The notes beneath the pieces are model-generated. The model had not been told where the DNA came from. It saw only the letters and a program-made list of their open reading frames with translations, and searched no databases. The position numbers and the translations under genes were made by a program. 15,055 nucleotides of DNA from CAYGAW01 sp964347945 (GTDB lineage Bacteria; Chloroflexota; Anaerolineae; UBA7937; B3-Chlor): assembly GCA_964347945.1 (NCBI GenBank), contig CAYGAW010000197.1:1-15055 (forward strand). Direction: 5' to 3'. Positions 14,841-15,055 of this stretch are shown here, one piece after another (the first letter of the stretch is position 1; the number at the start of each line of letters is the position of its first letter).

Positions 14841-15055
14841 GATCGCCGGAGCAGAACCAGCGCCCCACCAAGTATTGCCGCCCCCACGAAGGACAGTACT
14901 GTTACACCTAGAAGGAGCACAGGTATCCAGTCCGAGGAGCCCGAATGGTCCACGAGAACGGGGGTGGCCATGGGCCCTACGTTCGCGGCAGCAGCTGCTT
15001 GAGCCTCCGTCGGCGTGTCGGCGGGGGATGAGGGAAGCTGGGGAGTATCCGTCTC
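14837..15055 (-). CDS. Partial gene: C-terminal membrane anchor of a surface or exported protein
   Basis: Read from base 15055 down, an open frame of 72 codons ends in TAG at 14839-14837; the start lies beyond the window. The visible part begins with a proline/serine/threonine/alanine-rich linker (LPSSPADTPTEAQAAAAA), continues through a polar segment (VDHSGSSDW) and finishes with one strong membrane helix of about 26 residues (IPVLLLGVTVLSFVGAA and onward) and a short LLRRS tail. This is the layout of a single-pass protein with an extracytoplasmic body and a C-terminal anchor. No sortase motif is seen. It converges on the PHP gene: the two stop codons share the four bases CTAG at 14837-14840. 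What the main domain is cannot be seen here. Confidence 0.7.
   Translation of the reverse strand, partial: ETDTPQLPSSPADTPTEAQAAAAANVGPMATPVLVDHSGSSDWIPVLLLGVTVLSFVGAAILGGALVLLRRS

Overview
The window is a moderately GC-rich, densely packed bacterial segment dominated by ABC-2 type export machinery. Gene style suggests a Chloroflexota-like or similar deep-branching bacterium: split ABC-2 permease pairs with linked TetR regulators, HlyD-type adaptors (one a lipoprotein) with no outer-membrane channel gene in view, a DUF2007-like small protein and a PHP phosphoesterase. This taxonomic guess rests on gene content only and is tentative.

Layout. (1) 13-2892: a TetR-family regulator followed by two very similar ABC-2 permeases that overlap by ATGA; no ATPase is next to them inside the window. 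(2) 2893-3010: a short intergenic region with a good sigma-70-type promoter (TTGACA, 17 bp, TATTCT) followed at once by a perfect 14-bp palindrome, the probable TetR operator. (3) 3011-13245: a compact co-directional run, probably one operon: TetR regulator, 91-aa membrane protein, four ABC-2 permeases arranged as two tandem copies of a two-gene module, two separate ABC ATPases, then two paralogous HlyD-like adaptors. (4) 13375-14840: a DUF2007-like small protein and a PHP-domain phosphoesterase. (5) 14837-15055, minus strand: the C-terminal end of a further gene (linker plus one membrane anchor), whose stop codon overlaps the stop codon of the PHP gene.

How the genes may work together: the set resembles an expanded, unfused version of the enterobacterial cecR-ybhG-ybhF-ybhS-ybhR locus (TetR regulator, HlyD adaptor, ATPase, two ABC-2 permeases). 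A ligand would release the second TetR protein from the palindrome at the transcription start. The operon would then supply one asymmetric ATPase pair, two alternative permease heterodimers and two adaptors. The ATPase encoded first has proline instead of the switch histidine in the H-loop, while the second is canonical, which suggests a heterodimer with one degenerate ATP site. The exported substrate cannot be read from sequence.

No stretch longer than 300 bases lacks a gene. I saw no tRNA, rRNA, CRISPR array, insertion sequence or replication origin.
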